Of a DNA stretch of 64,000 bases, positions 18,687 to 27,835 are shown piece by piece. The notes under the pieces were generated by a model. The model saw only the letters and a list, made by a program, of their open reading frames with translations. It was not told where the DNA came from and did not search any database. A program made the position numbers and the translations under genes. The stretch is from Aerococcus viridans (lineage in GTDB: Bacteria; Bacillota; Bacilli; Lactobacillales; Aerococcaceae): NCBI RefSeq assembly GCF_002083135.2, contig NZ_NBTM02000001.1:1798001-1862000 (forward strand), read 5' to 3'. The stretch's first letter is position 1. Each line of letters starts with the position of its first letter.

Positions 18687-19352
18687 ATGTCTAAAAACTA
18701 TATAGCGATTATCGGAGACTTAATTGATTCAAAAAAATCAGCTGACCGAGAAAACTTACAAGAAAACTTATTAGAAAGTTTTGCTACAATTAACCGAAAC
18801 TACGGTGACATCATCGCATCAAAATTAACGCTAACCTTAGGTGATGAATTTCAAGTGTTGATTAAACCCCATCATCAAGTGTTTCAAATGATAGATGACA
18901 TCCAACGACTTATTCCCCACCCCATTCGCTTTGGGATTGGTTACGGGTCAATAGACACAGAGATTGATCCTGAGATCAGTATAGGCGCAGATGGCCCCGC
19001 ATACTGGCACGCTAGGAGCGCTATTGAATCAGTCAAGCAACACGATTACAGCGGTAATTTACGTCAAGCCTTTATTGGTCTAGAGGGAAAAGATGACACT
19101 ATCAATATCATGCTCTTACTGACAGATACTATCCGGTCAAGTTGGACTAAAACCCAGCTATATGTCTTCAATGGACTTTTAGCGGCGGGAATTTACCAGC
19201 CATCATTTAATCAAAAAGCACTTGCTAAAAAATTAGAATTATCTCCCTCAGCTTTAAGTAAACGACTAAATTCAGCCAATATTAAAATCTATCTAGCTGG
19301 AAAAGAACAGCTGGCACGTTTCATTCAGGAGGTCGATGATACTGATTCATAA
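18687..19352 (+). CDS. satD: SatD-family protein
   Basis: Protein of 221 residues resembling SatD, first seen in the acid-tolerance sat operon of Streptococcus mutans; biochemical role not established. It starts YIAIIGDLIDSKKS, has a central LTLGDEFQVLIK stretch, and ends in a helix-turn-helix-like segment (QKALAKKLELSPSALSKRLNSA, about residues 178-200), so DNA binding is possible. AAGGAGG lies before the ATG. The DUF3307 gene starts inside its last codons. Confidence 0.8.
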   Translation: MSKNYIAIIGDLIDSKKSADRENLQENLLESFATINRNYGDIIASKLTLTLGDEFQVLIKPHHQVFQMIDDIQRLIPHPIRFGIGYGSIDTEIDPEISIGADGPAYWHARSAIESVKQHDYSGNLRQAFIGLEGKDDTINIMLLLTDTIRSSWTKTQLYVFNGLLAAGIYQPSFNQKALAKKLELSPSALSKRLNSANIKIYLAGKEQLARFIQEVDDTDS

Positions 19353-19506
19353 TGCCATCACACTCGTATTATTAACTGCCCACTTTCTAGGTGATTACCA
19401 TTTTCAAAGTGAGAAACGGTCAGAAGCCAAGGGAAAGAGTCACGCCGCTCTTGCTAGACACCTAGCCATCCATGGGGCAATTGTTGTAAAAAATTGGGCA
19501 AAATAA
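19336..19506 (+). pseudogene. Truncated DUF3307 membrane protein, SatD partner
   Basis: ATG 19336 behind AGGAGG, overlapping the satD end by 17 bp, encodes 56 residues: MILIHNAITLVLLTAHFLGD..., then RHLAIHGAIVV. The spacing of HFLGDYHFQSE and a later LAIH resembles the first membrane segments of DUF3307 proteins, which follow SatD elsewhere and are much longer. Here the frame breaks off after IHGAIVV into KNWAK and a stop next to a terminator, so most of the gene has been deleted. Confidence 0.7.
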
Positions 19507-19547
19507 AAAAAGAGTAAGTGAGTTTTGACACTCAATTACTCTTTTTT
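19503..19547. terminator. Bidirectional terminator between satD remnant and dsdA
   Basis: AGAGTAAGTGAG (from 19511) and CTCAATTACTCT pair with one mismatch, flanked by A7 and T6. Confidence 0.85.
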
Positions 19548-19576
19548 CCATAGTGATTTCGACTTATCGATTCACA

Positions 19577-20929
19577 TTATTGATTGGCTTTACCATTTTC
19601 GTAAAATAACACTTGCTCATCTGCTGGTACCATTGACCCACCAGTTGCCCATGCAATATGGGTCATGTTAGCTACTTTATCTGTTAAGTTCTTATGACGC
19701 AGATAGTTTTGCCCCGCTTCAGTAGTGAAGAGTCTTTGAGGACCAACTAATCCTGCTGTGGCTGCTGGCTCTACAAAAATATCTTCTACATCTTTCAATG
19801 TTGTTAGTAGGCGATTAGACTCTTTGTCAGTCAATGTATAACCACCATCAAAGATGCCTGACATTAATTTAGCTACTATTTGAGAGGTTCTAGGTACTGC
19901 TAGACCGTCCATAACGGTTAAGCCATCAATCCCAAAGTCATAGACTGAAATATCTGCAAATTTCTTAGAGATTAATCCTAATAACATAGATGGTACATGG
20001 GTTGGTTGAGCAAAGAAGCAGTGAACATGATCCCCGTAAATTTGTTTCAAACCATAAGTAATACCACCTGGACTACCGCCCACACCACATGGTAGATACA
20101 CCATAAGTGGATGGTCTTCATCGACAACGATTCCTTGATCAGCTAACTGTTTTTCAAGTCTTGATGCTGCTGTTGTATAACCTAAGAACAATTGAATTGA
20201 ATGTTCGTCATCAATAAAGTAAGCATATGGATCAGATTGAGCTGATTGACGCCCTTGGTCTACGGCTTCTGTGAAGTTGGTCTTATGTTCGATTACTTGG
20301 ACACCGTGGCTTCTTAAGTAGTCTTTCTTCCATTGCTTGGCTTCGTGGGACATATGAACTTGGACATTGAAACCAATTTTGGCAGACATCACACCTGAAG
20401 AAATCCCCAAGTTACCTGTAGTCCCTACAACTACAGTGTACTGTTTAAAGAAATCTTGGAATGTCTTAGTCGCAAATTTCGAGTAGTCATCGTCATAACC
20501 TGATAATAATTTCTCTTCAAAGGCTAATGCTTCAGCATGATGCAAGACTTCATAAATAGCCCCTCGAGCCTTAATAGTACCGGCAATCGGTAATAAGTCA
20601 TCCCGTTTTAGGAACATTTGGCCAGGAAATGAAAAATCATAAGTGGTTTCTAACGCAGTCTTGAATTTGTCAATGTCAGAAATTGGCGATTCAATCAGAC
20701 CATCTAAAGCCACCGTATCTTCGAAGACGGCTTTGATAAATGGTGCAAATCGTTTTAATCGTGCCTCTGCGTCTTTAATCTCTAGGACTGACACATCCAG
20801 TTGCCCTTTTAAGTTCTTGAAAGGTACATGGCTATCATTCTCCCAAAAAACGGGCTTACGGTCACGAATATCACCCAATGTTCTTTGATTCACCTGTTCT
20901 CTTGTTTCATATATAGATTCTGTTGACAT
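19577..20929 (-). CDS. dsdA: D-serine ammonia-lyase (D-serine dehydratase)
   Basis: PLP enzyme that converts D-serine to pyruvate and ammonia; 450 residues, the usual length. The PLP lysine is Lys120 in AGTIKARGAIYEVLHHAE; the phosphate-binding glycine loop is VYLPCGVGGSPGG; VGTTGNLGISSGV is also family-typical. AAGGGTGG lies ahead of the ATG. No D-serine transporter or DsdC regulator is adjacent. It would let the cell remove D-serine, which occurs in urine and animal hosts, and use it as a carbon or nitrogen source. Confidence 0.93.
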   Translation of the reverse strand: MSTESIYETREQVNQRTLGDIRDRKPVFWENDSHVPFKNLKGQLDVSVLEIKDAEARLKRFAPFIKAVFEDTVALDGLIESPISDIDKFKTALETTYDFSFPGQMFLKRDDLLPIAGTIKARGAIYEVLHHAEALAFEEKLLSGYDDDYSKFATKTFQDFFKQYTVVVGTTGNLGISSGVMSAKIGFNVQVHMSHEAKQWKKDYLRSHGVQVIEHKTNFTEAVDQGRQSAQSDPYAYFIDDEHSIQLFLGYTTAASRLEKQLADQGIVVDEDHPLMVYLPCGVGGSPGGITYGLKQIYGDHVHCFFAQPTHVPSMLLGLISKKFADISVYDFGIDGLTVMDGLAVPRTSQIVAKLMSGIFDGGYTLTDKESNRLLTTLKDVEDIFVEPAATAGLVGPQRLFTTEAGQNYLRHKNLTDKVANMTHIAWATGGSMVPADEQVLFYENGKANQ

Positions 20930-21163
20930 ATCTATCCACCCTTCATATTATTTATTCGTACAATGCACATTTTTCAACTCAAAAATTATAACGATATTTT
21001 CCGCGTTCGTCAATAAATCCAGATAGTGTAGACAATCCTCATTTGTAATTGCTTTTGATTTGGTCCTTATTTATAATGAATTAGGCGAAGTAGTGATGTT
21101 TAAATCAATATTATGAAAAATGAATATCTTAGATAAAGCGGATTGTTCGGACAAGCTAGCCAG

Positions 21164-21169
21164 TATAAT
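21164..21169 (+). promoter_or_regulatory. -10 box of the chorismate mutase promoter
   Basis: TATAAT 87 bp before the ATG; a weak -35 (GATTGT or TTGTTC, 21141-21148) precedes it. Nothing else is evident in 20930-21163. Confidence 0.4.
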
Positions 21170-21255
21170 GAACTTGGTCGTCGTCTGCCTCCCAATATAA
21201 AATTTTAGACTTACAAAAAATCACAAAATTAAATGATCCACTAAAGGAGAAAGAT

Positions 21256-21534
21256 ATGTTAGAAAAAGAACGTATTGAGATTGACCGCCTTGACCGAGAA
21301 ATCGTGAAATTATTTGAGGAAAGAACGAAAATGGTTGAAAAGGTAGCTGAAGTTAAGCTAGCCAACAATAAAGACATTTTGGATGCTGGTCGTGAAGCAT
21401 TAGTCATTGAGAAAGTTCAAAGCTACTTAGAAAACCCTGAACTTAAAGAAGAATTAGCTGATTTATATACTGAAATCATGCGTATATCTCGCGGTCATCA
21501 AGAGCGTTGGATGGCTAAACAAGAAGAAAAATAA
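21256..21534 (+). CDS. Chorismate mutase, AroQ type
   Basis: Small all-helical protein of 92 residues that converts chorismate to prephenate for Phe and Tyr synthesis. IDRLDREIVKLFEERTKMVEKVAEVK is the first AroQ helix, with the usual Asp/Arg/Lys pattern. ILDAGREALVIEKV holds the second conserved Arg-Glu region, and YTEIMRISRGHQ the closing helix. AAAGGAG precedes the ATG. It is free-standing, followed by a terminator. No other shikimate gene is near, so a role outside bulk aromatic synthesis cannot be excluded. Confidence 0.88.
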   Translation: MLEKERIEIDRLDREIVKLFEERTKMVEKVAEVKLANNKDILDAGREALVIEKVQSYLENPELKEELADLYTEIMRISRGHQERWMAKQEEK

Positions 21535-21576
21535 CCGCTATAAATCAATAAAGCAAATACAAATGTTTGCATTAAG

Positions 21577-21609
21577 AAAATCGCCCGGGTTTCTCCAGGC
21601 GATTTTTTC
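21577..21609. terminator. Bidirectional terminator after chorismate mutase
   Basis: AAATCGCC (21578-21585) with GGCGATTT (21598-21605) and T6. Confidence 0.85.
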
Positions 21610-21615
21610 TATTTC

Positions 21616-22788
21616 CTATACTTTTCGATTAGCAAATTCTGTTTGTATCTCAACTAGTAATTCTGGTTTGCTGATAACATCAACACCAGTAAGCGCCAGT
21701 GTTTCAACAACTTTCATCATCATGTCATAGGCAAATGGTGTTTGGGTACAGTCTCTAAATTCAGGTGTGTGCCCGATAACACGCTTACCATTTGTGATTG
21801 AATAGTAAGAATGGATTGAAGGGACTACATGGCTGACGTCACCCATATCAATTGACCCATTTTCCCCTAATTTCTCGGGAACCATTTCAATACCTAATTC
21901 ACTTGCATTTTCGTTGTAAACTGCAGATAAAGTCTCGTTAGTAATCATATCCTTGTAGATATTTTCAAAGTCTGTGTGCTTCATGGTACAACCACTTGCA
22001 AGTGCTGCGGCCTTAGCACAGTTGATGATTTTCTCCGATAAAACTTCCATATAAGGCGTATCCAAGGCGCGGACATAGAATTCAGCGCGTGTGTATTCAG
22101 GGATCACGTTGGCTGCGTCTCCACCGTGGGTAATAATCCCATGTACACGAGCAGAGGACCGCATTTCTTGGCGTAAGCTATTGATATTATTAAATAGGTT
22201 TAACATAGCATCTAGGGCGTTAATCCCCTCTTCTGGCGCTTCTGCAGCATGGGCCGGTTTACCGAAAAATTCAAAAGCAATTGGGTGGATAGCCATTGAT
22301 GTGCCAGACATAGTATTTTCATCTGAAGGATGGGTACACATAGCCACATCTACGTCGTCAAATACGCCTGAATTAGCCATATCTACCTTAGTTCCAGTTG
22401 TTTCTTCAGCGGGCGTTCCTAAAACAATCACTCGGCCGCCAGTCTGGTTGATCACCTTAGATAAGGCGATACCAGCACCAGTGTCTACAGTCCCAAGCAT
22501 ATTATGACCACAGCCATGCCCAATTGACGGTAAGGCGTCGTACTCAGACAAGTAAGCAATTGTGGGGCCAGGTTGACCTGAATCAAAAGTCGCTCTAAAG
22601 GCCGTATCAAAGCCAGCATACGGGGTTTCAACAGTGAAACCATGTTTTTCAAGCAATGCAATATGGGCTTTTGACGATTTAAATTCTTGATGGCCTAGTT
22701 CTGGATTAGCAAAAATATAATCGCTCAATCCTCTTAAATCTGTTTCTAGGGCGCTAACTTCTTGATGTAATGTTTCTTTTACAGTCAT
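21616..22788 (-). CDS. M20-family amidohydrolase
   Basis: Zinc-dependent hydrolase of 390 residues in the M20 peptidase / aminoacylase / AbgB group. Metal-site motifs: EYDAL at 82-86 and GHGCGHN at 90-96, then the catalytic PAEETTG near 125. A dimerisation domain starts near residue 175 (FFGKPAHAAEAPEEG). Members remove acyl or aminoacyl groups from amino acids and dipeptides. It follows the YfcC-family transporter by 18 bp and shares its lysine-riboswitch leader. An acyl-lysine or lysine-containing dipeptide is therefore the first substrate to consider; this is inference. Confidence 0.88.
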   Translation of the reverse strand: MTVKETLHQEVSALETDLRGLSDYIFANPELGHQEFKSSKAHIALLEKHGFTVETPYAGFDTAFRATFDSGQPGPTIAYLSEYDALPSIGHGCGHNMLGTVDTGAGIALSKVINQTGGRVIVLGTPAEETTGTKVDMANSGVFDDVDVAMCTHPSDENTMSGTSMAIHPIAFEFFGKPAHAAEAPEEGINALDAMLNLFNNINSLRQEMRSSARVHGIITHGGDAANVIPEYTRAEFYVRALDTPYMEVLSEKIINCAKAAALASGCTMKHTDFENIYKDMITNETLSAVYNENASELGIEMVPEKLGENGSIDMGDVSHVVPSIHSYYSITNGKRVIGHTPEFRDCTQTPFAYDMMMKVVETLALTGVDVISKPELLVEIQTEFANRKV

Positions 22789-22806
22789 AAAATTTACTCT
22801 TCCTTT

Positions 22807-24222
22807 CTAGAATGGCCCATAGCCTACAAAATGGGCGAAGATTAAAAATGCCAATCCAATTAAAATATAAATGGTTAGTAATGGCATAAACCATTTAAAC
22901 CATTTGTTATATGGAATTTTAGCCAGTGATAATTCAGCCATCAGGACACCGGATGTTGGAATAATGGCATCCATGAAACCTGAACCTAATTGGAAAGCAA
23001 GTACAGCTGTTTGTCTTGTGACATCTAGTGAGTCTGCAATTGGTAACATGATTGGCATCGTTGCTGCTGCTTGTCCTGAACCAGATGGGATAAAGAAATT
23101 GATCAAGATTTGAATCACGTACATACCAACTGAACCTAGAATAGCTGGGAAAATGTTCACTACTTGTACAAGATAGTAAATAATTGTATCTAAGATCATC
23201 CCATTTTCCATGACTACTAAAATACCGCGGGCAAATACAATGGCAAGTACTGAGAACATCATTTCACCGGCCCCCGAAACGAATGTGTCGGCTATTTTGC
23301 CAGTTGAAAGACCCCCAATTAATGCGGAAACAACTGCCATGGTAAAGAACATTGCGACTAGTTCGTCGATAAACCAACCAATTTGGAAGACACCGTAAAC
23401 CATCATGGCAAAACCAGCTAACAAAGCCACCGAAATCCACTTGTGACGTGCTGAAAATGCTGGTAATTCTTGTTCGCTTAAGTCTTTGTAATCATCTGCA
23501 GCTTTATCAGCAGCTTCTAAATCAGCAACGTCGCTTTTGCTTGGATCAGCTTTGACTTTTTTCGCATAACGCATAATAAAAATCGTTGTCACTGCCCAAA
23601 GAACAATGAATAAGGCGATACGTAAGCCAACACCTGAGAATAATGGTAATTCGGCTAAGGCTTGGGCAACGCCTACTGAGAATGGGTTCATAAAACCGGC
23701 ATTAAAGCCGACTGCAGCCCCAAGAATTAAAACGGCAATCCCTGTCATGGCGTCGTAGCCTAAAGCTCTAGCTAGTGCGATACCGATTGGGATGAAAAGG
23801 ATAATTTCCTCTGATAAACCTAAAGTGGCACCACCTAAACCAGTCACAAAAACAAGAATGGGAATGAAAACTTCCTCGCGTCCTTTTAAGGCACGGACTA
23901 AACGTCCCATTAAGGCTTCAAGAATGCCTGTTTCGTTAATCAATTTGAATGATCCACCTGTGATAAAGAGGAAGAATACGATAGATCCTACCTCAATAAA
24001 AGCTTGCGGTAAGGCCAGAATCAACTGGAAGGGACTTTGTGGGCTAGAATCAATAAAATGGAAAGAATCTGGGACTAAAACAGTCCGATCATCGACCAGT
24101 GTCCGTTCGAACGCCCCTGCTGGAATAACCCAGGTTAAGACCATCATGATGACCATGATTGAAAATAAAAGCACTAATGCATTAGGCATTTGTAACTTTT
24201 TTGGAAAAAGTTTTGATTTCAT
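22807..24222 (-). CDS. YfcC-family membrane transporter, lysine-riboswitch controlled
   Basis: Integral membrane carrier, 471 residues and about 12 helices, of the YfcC/AitC group. ATG 24222, behind AAAAGGAGC, is preferred over an upstream open frame. LGLSEEIILFIPIGIALARALGYD, GAAVGFNAGFMNPFSVGVAQ, FFIPSGSGQAAATMPIMLPIAD and MDAIIPTSGVLMA are the conserved paired stretches. Relatives are annotated as arginine/ornithine- or C4-dicarboxylate-type carriers. A lysine riboswitch in the leader points to lysine or a lysine derivative. The M20 amidohydrolase gene is downstream in the same unit. Confidence 0.88.
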   Translation of the reverse strand: MKSKLFPKKLQMPNALVLLFSIMVIMMVLTWVIPAGAFERTLVDDRTVLVPDSFHFIDSSPQSPFQLILALPQAFIEVGSIVFFLFITGGSFKLINETGILEALMGRLVRALKGREEVFIPILVFVTGLGGATLGLSEEIILFIPIGIALARALGYDAMTGIAVLILGAAVGFNAGFMNPFSVGVAQALAELPLFSGVGLRIALFIVLWAVTTIFIMRYAKKVKADPSKSDVADLEAADKAADDYKDLSEQELPAFSARHKWISVALLAGFAMMVYGVFQIGWFIDELVAMFFTMAVVSALIGGLSTGKIADTFVSGAGEMMFSVLAIVFARGILVVMENGMILDTIIYYLVQVVNIFPAILGSVGMYVIQILINFFIPSGSGQAAATMPIMLPIADSLDVTRQTAVLAFQLGSGFMDAIIPTSGVLMAELSLAKIPYNKWFKWFMPLLTIYILIGLAFLIFAHFVGYGPF

Positions 24223-24242
24223 AAAAAAGCTCCTTTTAAAAA

Positions 24243-24482
24243 TTTGAATAAAAAATACCAAGGCAAGCAAAAGCTCGACTTGGTATTGGTTTAATACAGA
24301 AATCACTTTTGCCCGCAAAATAGAAAGCGCTCCTGGAAGGAATTGGGCATTCCTTTTTGGCAGTGATGCATTTTTTTAATACACCCCCAACAGTAAATCA
24401 TACTGTTTCGGCTAATAACCCTTTCTCCAAATGGATACTGATGTGATTAGCGGCCTCTTTCTATTCCGCATTTATTCATTTA
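24243..24482 (-). ncRNA. Lysine riboswitch (L box) with intrinsic terminator
   Basis: Read on the reverse strand. P1 is AATAGAAAG (about 24457-24465) with CTTTCTATT (about 24318-24327). Inside are AGAGG and AGTA...TTTGGAGAAAGG (24421-24440 region), GCCGAA followed by the hairpin ACAGTA/TACTGT, a GGGGTGTATT-type bulge segment, then ACTGCC with the hairpin AAGGAAT/ATTCCTT ending CCAGGAGCGC. The order and sequences match the lysC-type lysine riboswitch as I know it. A terminator follows: AATACCAAG (24279-24287) with CTTGGTATT (24254-24262) and a T run. Lysine should stop transcription ahead of the transporter. Confidence 0.85.
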
Positions 24483-24488
24483 AGTCTA

Positions 24489-24517
24489 ATCTTATGAAAT
24501 AAAAGGTACAATGTCAA
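24489..24517 (-). promoter_or_regulatory. Promoter of the lysine riboswitch unit
   Basis: Reverse strand TTGACA (24512-24517), 17-bp spacer, TAAGAT (24489-24494). The start would be near 24482, just before the aptamer. Confidence 0.75.
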
Positions 24518-24586
24518 GAAATTTTACAATCGATGTTATATGCTATTGTGCATTCATGACAAAAATTGGTTATATTAAGTCAAAAA

Positions 24587-25264
24587 CTATAAATCGTATA
24601 TTTCATTTAATTGCGCAATATCATAGGTTGGTATTACTGGATCTTTTACTTTTTTCCTTTTTGGGTTATACCAAATGGTGTCGATTCCAGCATTAATACC
24701 TCCTTGAATATCTGACGTAAGCGAATCCCCAATAATGGCTGTTTCTTCTTTTTTAAAATACGGGATTCTTGAAAATACTGTATTAAAGAAATTTATACTA
24801 GGCTTTTGCGCATTCAGTTCCTCAGATATGAACACATCTTTAAAGTACGGGATCAAACCAGATTTTTGTAAACGATAAGATTGCGTTTCAGCAATACCAT
24901 TTGTAACGATATATAAATTTGCCTGTTTAGAAAGTGAATTCACTAGTTCCAAACTATTTTCAACAGGTTTTATACCTTCTTTTAGACACTGCCGGTAATT
25001 TCTTTCCATTTCAACACTATTCACTTCAATGCCTAGTTGATTGAAGAAAATACCAAATCTATCATTTACAACTTGTTCTGAGGTTAAAATCCCTTGTTCG
25101 AATTGACGCCAGAGACTTTGATTCATGGTATTATACATTTTCTCAGTTTCTTCATTATAAGGAATATCCATAGACTCAAATAAAGATTTCAATGCAACCT
25201 TTTGCGCATCTTGGAAATCTAATAAGGTATCATCTACATCAAATAATAAGTTTTTATACTTCAT
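24587..25264 (-). CDS. HAD-superfamily nucleotidase, YjjG-like
   Basis: Magnesium-dependent phosphohydrolase, 225 residues. Motif I DVDDTLLDF (Asp9 nucleophile, Asp11 acid), motif II VTNG, motif III lysine around NAQKPS, motif IV GDSLTSDIQGG are all present. The C1 helical cap and the YRLQKSGL...FISEELNAQKP run are typical of YjjG/YfnB pyrimidine nucleotidases, which clear non-canonical nucleoside monophosphates. The start ATG follows a GAGGTAAAT site. Probably monocistronic, unrelated to its neighbours. Confidence 0.87.
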   Translation of the reverse strand: MKYKNLLFDVDDTLLDFQDAQKVALKSLFESMDIPYNEETEKMYNTMNQSLWRQFEQGILTSEQVVNDRFGIFFNQLGIEVNSVEMERNYRQCLKEGIKPVENSLELVNSLSKQANLYIVTNGIAETQSYRLQKSGLIPYFKDVFISEELNAQKPSINFFNTVFSRIPYFKKEETAIIGDSLTSDIQGGINAGIDTIWYNPKRKKVKDPVIPTYDIAQLNEIYDL

Positions 25265-25311
25265 ATTTACCTCTTTTTATTATGCTAAAACCATAGTATC
25301 ATCCTAAGCGC

Positions 25312-26241
25312 TCAGGAATAAACGCTTTTTAAGATGATTTCTTTCAACCAATTTTCAGCTAGTGGTAGCCATTGTGCGGCAGTTTTATTCACTTGATTGG
25401 GCATGGTTGCAGAAAGCTCGTTAGCCACTGAAAGGCCGTGTGGTCCTTCTTGGAAGATATGCATTTCAAACGGAATTTGATTTTCTTCTAATGCTAAGGC
25501 TAGTGATAAGGAATCACGTACATTAACAACATCATCTTCACGTGTTGCCCAAATAAAAGTTGGTGCAGTATGTTCATTCACAGTAGCTGGGACAGAATAA
25601 CGTTCAATTTCTGCTTCACTAGGTAGTGGTTTTCCAAAGCAAGCTAAAGACATAGCTGTTGCATAGGCCTTGATATTTGGGTCAGGATTGGCAATGTTTT
25701 GGTGATAATAATAGGCAATATCAGTTAGGGCGTAGGCAGAAATATTAAATGCTGGTTTCAAGGCTTTGCCCTTCAAATTTGTTGCATTTTGAATCACATC
25801 TTCATGCCATACATTACTGTACATCCCGGTATTGTGACCACCAGCAGAAAATCCTGCTAGGCCAATCTTATCAGTATCAATGCGCCACTCAGTCGCATAT
25901 TGATGCAAAATTTCAAATGCCTTAGCAGTTTCTTGTAGCGCATGGGGGAAAATAACATCAGGTTTAACCGGAAATTGCCCTTCTGCAATGATTTCTGCAG
26001 TTGTTTTCCCTTGCCCATAGACCGAATATCGCAAGACAAATGCGTGAAAGCCCATAGCATTAAATGCCAATGCCACTGGTTCAGCTTCTCTATCTGAACA
26101 GTACATATATGAACCACCGGGACAGATAATCACGGCCGGTCGTTCAATATTCACATTACTTGTGCGGATTGGATCAATCACGTAGCTAGTTAAGGTCACA
26201 TCATCACGATCATTATATAGCTTTATTACTTCTTTTTGCAT
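25312..26241 (-). CDS. Alpha/beta-hydrolase, acetyl-esterase-like
   Basis: Predicted cytoplasmic esterase of 309 residues. Oxyanion segment CPGGSY (40-45); nucleophile elbow GFSAGG with Ser132; a late Asp in TREDDVVNVRDS; His in EGPHGLS. The layout resembles BD-FAE/AXE-type esterases that remove acetyl groups from xylo- or other oligosaccharides. No signal peptide. It lies next to the carbohydrate island, and a role in deacetylating imported sugars is possible. GGAGAGAAG precedes the ATG. Confidence 0.85.
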   Translation of the reverse strand: MQKEVIKLYNDRDDVTLTSYVIDPIRTSNVNIERPAVIICPGGSYMYCSDREAEPVALAFNAMGFHAFVLRYSVYGQGKTTAEIIAEGQFPVKPDVIFPHALQETAKAFEILHQYATEWRIDTDKIGLAGFSAGGHNTGMYSNVWHEDVIQNATNLKGKALKPAFNISAYALTDIAYYYHQNIANPDPNIKAYATAMSLACFGKPLPSEAEIERYSVPATVNEHTAPTFIWATREDDVVNVRDSLSLALALEENQIPFEMHIFQEGPHGLSVANELSATMPNQVNKTAAQWLPLAENWLKEIILKSVYS

Positions 26242-26300
26242 CAGACTTCTCTCCTCTAAATTTCATTAATGCCATTATAGCATTTGATTTTCATTAGAGA

Positions 26301-26339
26301 AAAAGAAAACCCCCGTCTCCAAATAGTAAGAAACGAGGC
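26301..26339 (-). terminator. Terminator after galK-galT
   Basis: On the reverse strand CCTCGTTTC pairs with GAGACGGGG (two wobbles), followed by TTTTC and TTTTT. Confidence 0.7.
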
Positions 26340-26349
26340 CATGAGAAGT

Positions 26350-27831
26350 TTAAGAAACGATACCTACCGATTGAATAAATCGATTAAAGCCATCTTTTCC
26401 TGCTGGTGTATCTTTATACACACCAGCATCTTCTAAGACGCGTACAAAAACATTTGCAATTTCATCTTTTAAAATAGTATGCACTGTATCTGGAGTCAAA
26501 GTATGGCGATAATTTTGCTTTAATTCTTGTGCCCATGTTAAATGGTAAGCTGCAATATTATTTTCTTTATCTAATAGATAGTCAGTAACTGCCGAGAGTT
26601 CATCCTTTAAGCGTGGGGGTAATATAGCTAAGCCCATTACTTCAATTAAACCGATATTTTCCTGTTTAATATGTTGCACATCTTGATGTGGATGATAAAC
26701 GCCATCTGGATATTGTGATGAAGTATGATTATCACGTAAAACCAAATCTAGTTCGAATTTGTCCCCATTTTTGCGGGCGATAGGTGTAATTGTATGATGA
26801 GCTTCGTCCCCTGTATATGCAATTACATCTAGATTTGGATCTTCATATGTTTGCCAAGCCAGTCGGATTTTATCGGCCAGGGTCACCAAATCTCCGCGCT
26901 CTTTTCCTTGTAGACGTATCACAGACATGGGCCATTTGACAATCCCAGCTTGGATGTTTGGGTAACCTTCAAACGTGAATTGACTTTCAAAGGGCGCCTT
27001 AGCCATAGGGAAATCATGACGTCCCGTTTGATAATGATTATGCGTTAGAATTGAACCTCCTACAATCGGCAAATCGGCATTAGATCCAGCAAAATATCCA
27101 GGAAAAATAGCTACAATGTCTAATAATTGTTCAAATGTTTGTTTTGAAATGACCATGGGGACATGCTGTGTGTTTAATACAATACTATGCTCATTGAAAT
27201 AGGCATATGGTGAATATTGGAACCCCCACTTCTCATCGCCTAATTGAAGACGAATAATTCTGTGGTTAGCGCGCGCCGGATGGTTGATCCTGCCTTGATA
27301 TCCTTCATTTTCCATGCATAGCTGGCAAAGAGGATAACTAGAAGATTGCGCTTTTTTGGCGGCAGCGATTGCCTTGGGATCTTTTTCAGGTTTTGATAGG
27401 TTAATGGTAATTTCCACTGGTCCATAGGCCGTTTGACTTGTATACGCAATGTTCTTAGCAATGGCCCCTACTTTAATATAGTCATTACGTTGACTCAGCG
27501 CATAAAATTCCTGGATTGCCTCTTCTGGAGAAATTTGATAGGTATCCCAAAAGTGTTGATTTAAAACACTAGGGGCTGGCGTGATAAAATCCATTAATGC
27601 AGCACCTAAAGTATCTCGCTCTTCTATTAAATCCCCTACTTTTCCGTTGTCAACAGCAACATCTACTAAGGCATCACGTAAGGAAATAAGGGTGGTTCTA
27701 GTTGTTTCTTGATTGGCACCTGCTTCACCAGTTAATGCTAAGATTCGATTGCGTAAATAAAAATGATCGTCTATTGTATAATCACTATTTTCAATAACCT
27801 GTGTAACAAAGGCATCAATTAGTTTTGCCAT
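26350..27831 (-). CDS. galT: UDP-glucose--hexose-1-phosphate uridylyltransferase, type 2
   Basis: Leloir enzyme that exchanges UMP between UDP-glucose and galactose-1-phosphate. It is 493 residues, the size of the Firmicutes type-2 GalT family. Recognisable stretches are [12 protein letters not shown] (zinc-type Cys pair), [27 protein letters not shown], and the active-site histidine triad region [14 protein letters not shown]. It starts 4 bp after galK, with AAGGAGATGATG as its ribosome site. It makes glucose-1-phosphate from galactose released by the alpha-galactosidase. Confidence 0.95.
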   Translation of the reverse strand: MAKLIDAFVTQVIENSDYTIDDHFYLRNRILALTGEAGANQETTRTTLISLRDALVDVAVDNGKVGDLIEERDTLGAALMDFITPAPSVLNQHFWDTYQISPEEAIQEFYALSQRNDYIKVGAIAKNIAYTSQTAYGPVEITINLSKPEKDPKAIAAAKKAQSSSYPLCQLCMENEGYQGRINHPARANHRIIRLQLGDEKWGFQYSPYAYFNEHSIVLNTQHVPMVISKQTFEQLLDIVAIFPGYFAGSNADLPIVGGSILTHNHYQTGRHDFPMAKAPFESQFTFEGYPNIQAGIVKWPMSVIRLQGKERGDLVTLADKIRLAWQTYEDPNLDVIAYTGDEAHHTITPIARKNGDKFELDLVLRDNHTSSQYPDGVYHPHQDVQHIKQENIGLIEVMGLAILPPRLKDELSAVTDYLLDKENNIAAYHLTWAQELKQNYRHTLTPDTVHTILKDEIANVFVRVLEDAGVYKDTPAGKDGFNRFIQSVGIVS

Positions 27832-27835
27832 GTCA

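Noticed and set aside
24511-24696. 61-codon open frame on the forward strand near the riboswitch promoter
   Set aside because: It overlaps the promoter and the end of the HAD gene, with no ribosome site or recognisable product.
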